Assembly (NCBI GenBank): GCA_003427395.1
Contig: BFEA01000110.1
Span: forward strand, 1,663,167 to 1,686,733
Origin: Chara braunii
Lineage: Eukaryota; Streptophyta; Charophyceae; Charales; Characeae
Direction: 5' to 3'
DNA: 23,567 nucleotides
Position 1 is the stretch's first letter. Each line of letters opens with the position of its first letter. The translations under genes and the position numbers were made by a program. The notes below the pieces were generated by a model. The model was not told the origin of the DNA, searched no databases, and worked only from the letters and a program-made list of their open reading frames with translations. Of this stretch, positions 19,189-23,567 are shown in pieces.

Positions 19189-20147
19189 CGACACACCATC
19201 GTTCGACGTTGTATATGAGACAACGTCCTACGAAACCTCGTCGTATGCGAGCGAGTATTCCTTTTCGATCGAGAATGTGGACACGGATCTTATCATCATG
19301 AACAAATGCATTTGGGCACAACAAACGCTNGTATTCCTTTTCGATCGAGAATGTGGACACGGATCTTATCATCATGAACAAATGCATTTGGGCACAACAA
19401 ACGCTCAGTCTTGACAGCGATTATCAGCATATCGAAGCTGGGGTCGGCCTCGACGGTTACATTGCACCCGAAACGCGTGTTGTTGATGGACAAACTACAA
19501 TAGTTCGTGATAAAGGATCAAATATGTGGTACCTCTACTGGAGTTTAGAAGAAGTCCAACTTTTGGAAGTTCCATCCAGTCAGGAGCAGAAGATGGACGT
19601 CGAGGATATGGTAGATGACTGGGAGTCATTGCGCTTCGAATAAGAGTGGGGTTGTATGGACGAGCAGCATGCTAAACTTTGCGCATGGTACAACATCGGA
19701 AAGCCGTAGTTGTGTTTTCCTGTGATCATAGACTACCATGGTCGAGTTCGTCTGTTCAACCGTGGCACCCCTGTGCTGACTCTTTTCACGACGATCAAGC
19801 TTTGTGGTAAGCAAATGAGAGTTTTCTTCCTTATGAGGGAAGACTTTCGCGAGCCGGCGTCCGTTGGTGCTCTCGAGCGTTTTCGTGAACGATTCGAAAT
19901 AGATCATTCGCTTGCAAAAGAGTTGAATAAAAGGGTTGACTGTTTGGTGCAAGCCCAACTTCACTTCCTTTTCGGATTGTGTGATGACATATTATTCACG
20001 TTGGAACACAAGGACAACTGAAATGACTACACTCTACGAAAAGTTTCGCATCACCGTTCGGGTGTCCAAACATTGGAATTCGTAGGGGGTAGGCGGAGAC
20101 AGATCTACGACTGTCCTTACTGTGAGGATGTACACCAGTCGCCATGA
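19175..20147 (+). pseudogene. Unknown right-arm gene X, paralogue of Y, interrupted
   Basis: The coding line runs from ATG 19175 (MMHDDDTPSFDVVYETTSYE) to TGA 20145. It contains DTDLIIMNKCIWAQQT, GSNMWYLYWSLEEVQ, HAKLCAWYNIGKP, PVIIDYHGRVRLFNRGTP and RVDCLVQAQLHFLFGLCDD, and ends YDCPYCEDVHQSP. The same blocks in the same order occur in the gene at 20646-21545, so the two are tandem duplicates. Breaks: a 76-base repeat around the N at 19330 (frame changes from phase 2 to 3), TAA 19641, TAG 19707 and TGA 20019, after which the phase continues. The C-terminal CPYC...H could bind zinc. No known family recognised; function unknown. The start is supported by the TTGTCCTGCA-type context shared with Y and Z. 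Confidence 0.7.
19255..19405. repeat. 75-bp direct duplication flanking a single N
   Basis: GTATTCCTTTTCGATCGAGA onward appears at 19255-19329 and, apparently identical, at 19331-19405, with N at 19330. Identity plus the N suggests an assembly gap-closure artefact. If removed, gene X would read in one phase from its ATG across this point. Confidence 0.8.
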
Positions 20148-20645
20148 CCTGCTGTGTGAGACAACTCCGAGTTAGTTCGCACTTTGCTGTTGTACTCATA
20201 GGACGACCTCGCCGTTCATCGACGCCATCATTGCAGGACTTGCGCTGATTAAGAGAGTAGTCTGACCGTTCCACCCAATAAGAGAGTAGTCTGACCGTTC
20301 CACATGAACGACGTGTTGGAGATGTTGAGCGGCGGTTGCGGGACTTGTGCTCAGTTGCGAAGTGCGAATCTACCGTCATTTATTTGCCAATCATCGGAGG
20401 CCGTTGCAGGACTTGCGCTGATTTGCGAAGTGCGAATCTACTCTCACTTATCGACCCACATGAATGACGTGTAGAAAATAAGTCGGCATTAGACGGCGGT
20501 TAGAAAACTTGCGCTCTCTTGCGATGTGTGAACCAATTACCAATTATCAAACCCTTTCCTGCATATAACATTCCTGGAATTTTTGCTTATGCACTTGCGA
20601 GAATCGCAACTGACGCGCTTCCTTGCGTTTCTCCGATGATGCAGA
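20148..20645. promoter_or_regulatory. Upstream region of gene Y with repeats and a TATA-like box
   Basis: Holds a palindrome at about 20165-20187 (CCGAGTTAGTTCGCACTTT), a two-copy repeat AGAGAGTAGTCTGACCGTTC at about 20252 and 20281 (period 29), and three copies of a GGACTTGYGCT-N-TTGCGAAGTGCGAATCTA block (about 20334, 20402, and a diverged one near 20500). GCATATAACATTCC at about 20561-20574 is TATA-like, about 80 bp before ATG 20646. The ATG is preceded by CCGATGATGCAGA. Confidence 0.5.
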
Positions 20646-21545
20646 ATGGATATCGGGACTTCGTCGCAGAGTAGGAAGTTCTCAGCGCCGGATGTCGATC
20701 TAATCATTTTGTCGAAGAACATTTGGGAAGACATTGGATGATCTAGTCTGGACCGTGACTACTTGCACCTCGAAGATGATGTTGCCCCGGACGGGGGAAT
20801 CCCTTCGTGGCAAAGTGCGGAAGAAGGACAACTTCGGATTCGCCGTGATGTAGGGTCAAACTTTTGGTACCTGTACACTTTGATGAAGGATGTACAGGCA
20901 TACCCTATCAGGTTGGAGTCACTTCTGAAGAGGGAACCCCTTGAAGAGGGACCCGTCCAAACTTCTAAGATGGTTGAAGCATGGCACATTTTATGTGAGA
21001 AACTTAAGTGGGCGTCGTTGGACAAGTTGCATCAAAAACTGTGTGCCTGGTTTTGCCTCGGCCAACCGACGAAGTCGGCGCCGGTGATCATAGACTACTT
21101 CGGTCGAGCGAGGGTGTGTAATCGAGGCACCACCATCATGCTGCTCTTCACTGCTGTCAAGGTGGACGGTCGACGAATGAGAGCTCTTTTTCTCGCAAAG
21201 GAGGAATTTCACAGTGTCAGGCTCACTTCTTTTCAAGCGTTGCACACATCCGGCCCTACTGGTTCCCTTGCATGGTTCAAAAACAGGCTCGCCATAGATC
21301 AGGCACTCAAAGATGAGCTGCATTTGCGGGTCGACTGTTTGGTGCACCAACAACTTAACTACCTCTTCGATAGCTGCGACGAAATAAATTTCATAGTCGA
21401 ACATAGGGACAACGAATTGCGATTTGTTTACCGCCATCTGGATTATTCAGCCTCCGGACCTCANGAAGTGACTCTGCGCAACGGGAAGATGAGATATGTG
21501 TGCGACTGCCCTTACTGCGATGCTNGACATCTACATCTTCACTAG
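20646..21545 (+). pseudogene. Unknown right-arm gene Y, one in-frame stop
   Basis: 299 codons from ATG 20646 to TAG 21543. It starts MDIGTSSQSRKFSAPDVDLI, with TGA at 20739-20741 after IWEDIG, then is open to the end (260 residues from about 20763). It shares with X the blocks DLII..K.IW, GSNFWYLYTLMKDVQ, KLCAWFCLGQP, PVIIDYFGRARVCNRGTT, MRALFLAKEEF, LRVDCLVHQQLNYLFDSCDE and EHRDNE. It ends with CDCPYCDA-X-HLHLH, a possible C-C-H-H zinc site. Two Ns (21465, 21526) leave two residues undefined. Compared with X, Y is longer in the middle (an insert around KREPLEEGPVQTSKMVEA) and much better preserved. If the TGA were read through or derived from CGA it would be a full gene. No family recognised. 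Confidence 0.7.
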
Positions 21546-21759
21546 CAGCGTTCTGAATTAGTTGCTTCGTCTGTTCTCTAGTGCGAATAGACTCTCACTA
21601 TGCTTACAGCCCGTCCCCTTCGGTATACCCCGTTGCATGACAAACTGTCTATCTAATTACGAGTTCATTCGCACTTTGCCAACATTAGACGGTCTCAACT
21701 TCGTCGTTTACCCACCTCTCCGTATATAACAATGGCGCTGTTCTCTTTTCTGATGCAGG
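21546..21759 (+). promoter_or_regulatory. Promoter region of gene Z
   Basis: Contains two quasi-palindromes with 6-bp spacers (AGTGCGAATAGACTCTCACT near 21580, and ACGAGTTCATTCGCACTTT near 21660). CCGTATATAACAATGG follows, with TATATAAC at about 21723-21730, then TTCTCTTTTCTGATGCAGG directly before ATG 21760. A TATA box about 30 bp before TGATGCAGG suggests transcription starts there and the 5' leader is only a few bases, so the CAGG is probably an initiator and not a splice acceptor. Confidence 0.55.
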
Positions 21760-22395
21760 ATGTCGTCTGGAAGTTTCAGTGGGACAGTCGTTGTCAGAGA
21801 CCTGGGCTACTGCGAAAGTCTGCGAAGTACAGTTATTACCGCAACTGAGAACATTTATGGTTTAGAGTGGTTTGGCAACATTGGGCTTCCCAGATACCGC
21901 TACCTTCCGGTCCCCGAAGACGTTTGCGCTCGTGTCCAGCCGTCTGTTTCGCCCCCGCCTACCCCAGCTTTTCAGTACATTGTGATGGCCACACTACGCG
22001 ACAAGCCCGTCTTCAGAATTGATTTCTACATTGCGTCTGAAGGGGAGTTGAGAAGGTGTTTGTATTATTCGTACGTAACCAGTACATCTTTCGATAGAAT
22101 GCCAGAAGGTTGTGAGCCTGCCATTACGTTTTTCTTATCGATCTTCATCATGCATATCGCCTCGTGCTTGGATGGAGAATTATTCCTTGTATCTGGCGTG
22201 AGAGAAGATGATGACAGTCCCCCGTTCTGGGGAGACCGTTGTCCGTTCCAAATCCGTCACTGGACCAATTTGAATCGAGTTTTAAGAGATTTACTCATGC
22301 GTGACTTGCCGAATATCGAAGCAGATCTTGAGGCCCGAATTTCCGAACCAAGTCCTTTTAATCGAGTTCAACATAGACGAGCGCAACGACGATGA
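21760..22395 (+). CDS. Unknown right-arm protein Z (211 residues, intact)
   Basis: The best-preserved gene in the element: ATG to TGA without a break or an N. The product begins MSSGSFSGTVVVRDLGYCES, has a Pro-rich loop (SVSPPPTP) near residue 65, a hydrophobic stretch ITFFLSIFIMHIASCLDG (about residues 124-141) that is more likely a buried helix than a membrane segment given the His, Cys and Asp, and a basic end RVQHRRAQRR. No signal peptide. I recognise no family. It is the last gene before the right inverted repeat and has the clearest promoter. Its intactness among broken neighbours may be chance (it is short) or selection. Confidence 0.65.
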   Translation: MSSGSFSGTVVVRDLGYCESLRSTVITATENIYGLEWFGNIGLPRYRYLPVPEDVCARVQPSVSPPPTPAFQYIVMATLRDKPVFRIDFYIASEGELRRCLYYSYVTSTSFDRMPEGCEPAITFFLSIFIMHIASCLDGELFLVSGVREDDDSPPFWGDRCPFQIRHWTNLNRVLRDLLMRDLPNIEADLEARISEPSPFNRVQHRRAQRR

Positions 22396-22672
22396 TCGCG
22401 AGAGGCTACTCGAAGACTGAACATGTTGCTACCATGAAGATCGTACTAACTCTTCTCACCCGACGCATGCAACGAAGATACTCATCGTCTCAAGGTATTC
22501 GAATTCTATATGCTAATAGACTCTCATTTATCACCTCACTCCTTTTGCAATGGGTCTGACCTTATCACGTTGTGGACATCATGTCGGGCTTGGATGAACT
22601 TCTGTCTGGAACTTGTGTAGGCAGGTGAACATCGTGTCGGGTTTGAATGACCTTTTGTGTAATGCAGGACTT
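22396..22672. other. Spacer between gene Z and the right repeat region
   Basis: No gene seen. TATGCTAATAGACTCTCATT near 22508 is a diverged quasi-palindrome with the usual 6-base spacer. From about 22560, CATCATGTCGGGCTTGGATGA and CATCGTGTCGGGTTTGAATGA form a short two-copy repeat. Confidence 0.5.
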
Positions 22673-23275
22673 CGGCACGAATCGGCGTTCGTGGAGGTCT
22701 TCGGCTCGAATCAACGTTCGTGTAGGTCTTCGACATGTTCCTATTAGAGGTAGGGTTTGTTTCATATGTAATGCAGGACTTTTCGGCTTGTGGCGAAGAG
22801 GGGGAGTGATATAGACTGTACGGAAGCATCTTCTGTAGAAAAGGGCATGTCATGTAGAGTATACGACGTGGGCTGGAATGATTTTTGGAATGCCTACATG
22901 TGCCTTAGAACGTGTACTTCAATGATTTTTGGAAAGGCTCCATGTACTTTGTGAATTTCAGAAAGCTTTCATGTACTTTGCAATTTTGTTCGGCACGAAT
23001 CAGCGTTCGTGTAGATCCTCGGCTTGAATCAGCTTTCGTGTAGGTCTTCGACATGTTCGTATTAGTGGTAGGGTTTGTTTCATGTGTAATGCATAACTTT
23101 TCGGCTTGTGGCGAAGAGGGGGAGTGATATAGACTGTACGAAAGCGTCTTCAGTAGATAAGGGCATGTCATGTAGACTATACGACGTGGGATGGAATGAT
23201 TTTTGGAATGCCTACATGTGCCTTAGAACGTGTCCTTCAATGAATTTTGGAAATCTTCCATATACATTGCAATTT
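22673..23275. repeat. 318-bp tandem duplication in the right TIR region
   Basis: CGGCACGAATC begins at 22673 and again at 22991. Both copies contain GGTAGGGTTTGTTTCAT, TTTTCGGCTTGTGGCGAAGA, GATATAGACTGTACG and GCCTACATGTGCCTTAGAAC. Inside each copy a shorter about 29-bp repeat, CGAATC-N-CGTTCGTG-N-AGGTCTTCG, occurs twice and makes CGAA-N6-TTCG palindromes. This duplication differs in sequence and length from that in the left TIR. Confidence 0.88.
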
Positions 23276-23567
23276 TGTAGTGATTTGTTTTTGAAAACGC
23301 CTCTGTGTACTTTGCAATTTGTCATTGAATGATTTTTTTGCATTGAATGATTTATGAAAACTCTCCTTGTGGTGTGCAACTTCACCTTTTAGAAAAACAC
23401 TAGGCAACTTGAAGGCGATGACAAAAGTTACTTACAAGAATGAATATGCATCTTCTCCACACAAAGATTTGATGACATTTTCACCGGGTAATATGCAAAT
23501 GACAAGCCAACGTCCATATTAAATCATCGCGCTGATGGTGTGCGCACCTGCTTCTCCATCTAAGTGC
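22925..23567 (-). repeat. Right terminal inverted repeat
   Basis: Its reverse complement begins GCACTTAGATGGAGAAGCAG and pairs with the left repeat at 1431. Matching blocks continue through TTTAATATGGAC, TTGGCTTGTCATTT, CATCAAATCT, TCAAGTTGCCTAGTGTTTTT, CATTCAATGCAA, and CACAAAGTACATGGAGCC at about 22940. The last bases of the window, AAGTGC, are the start of the AGTGCGA half-site seen at the left tip, so the palindrome probably continues beyond the window. Confidence 0.85.

Larger units (their letters stand above)
1431..23567. mobile_element. Giant TIR-bounded DNA transposon (about 22 kb), probably decayed
   Basis: Seen: the sequence starting at 1431 matches the reverse complement starting at 23567, with about 65 of the first 71 positions identical by eye, and similarity continues deeper. 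The left arm is coded wholly on the minus strand (10878 to 3282) and the right arm wholly on the plus strand (15695 to 22395), diverging from a repeat-rich centre. Contents are a DUF7869-type transposase, a Ulp1/C48 protease, a ParB-like plus methylase-like protein and three unknown right-arm genes. Inference: one class II element. I cannot place it in a named superfamily. Because the right repeat ends at the window edge, the true right end, the target-site duplication and the exact length cannot be read. Most coding regions are interrupted, so this copy is probably not autonomous. Confidence 0.8.

Noticed and set aside
1431-23567. LTR retrotransposon, Helitron, Maverick/Polinton or integrated giant virus
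   Set aside because: The ends are inverted rather than direct; no reverse transcriptase, Rep/helicase, protein-primed DNA polymerase, retroviral-type integrase, capsid or packaging ATPase was recognised.
1-23567. tRNA, rRNA or other structured RNA genes
   Set aside because: No cloverleaf with A/B box or rRNA-like sequence was seen by eye; a covariance-model scan could not be run.

Overview
The window is eukaryotic nuclear DNA: genes sit in long repeat-rich spacers with dinucleotide microsatellites, a 115-base assembly gap and scattered single Ns. The protein families (a DUF7869-type transposase, a C48/Ulp1 protease, and a ParB-like plus DNA-methylase-like protein that resembles hypothetical proteins I associate with Chara braunii) suggest a charophyte alga. 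That host call is from memory and moderate.

The main result is one large DNA transposon or transposon-like element filling about 1431-23567. Its ends are inverted repeats: the sequence from 1431 reads almost the same as the reverse complement from the last base (about 65 of the outer 71 positions by eye, with similarity continuing for several hundred bases). Genes between the ends form two divergent arms. The left arm (minus strand, 10878 to 3282) holds a very long reading frame with an unknown N-terminal region, a lysine/arginine-rich linker, a ParB-like region, a degenerate N4/N6 DNA-methylase-like region, acidic and low-complexity regions, and finally a Ulp1-type cysteine protease domain with its catalytic residues intact. 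The right arm (plus strand, 15695 to 22395) holds the transposase, two tandem paralogues ending in a CPYC...H motif, and one intact 211-residue ORF. The centre (10.9-15.7 kb) is non-coding and full of repeats.

Most genes are broken. The left-arm frame stays open in one phase over about 5.3 kb but carries six in-frame stops. The transposase has three TGA codons and three frameshifts; two of the frameshifts are explained exactly by 5-bp and 11-bp tandem duplications. The two paralogues carry three stops and one stop respectively. The element is therefore probably a decayed, non-autonomous copy.

A 20-bp quasi-palindrome, AGTGCGA-N6-TCGCACT, occurs more than 20 times: in arrays in the central spacer, before each right-arm gene, inside the left inverted repeat and overlapping its tip. 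The fixed 6-bp spacing looks like a binding site for a dimeric protein.

Left of the element (1-1430) lie a GA microsatellite and about four copies of a 274-277 bp satellite. No rRNA, tRNA or CRISPR array was found.
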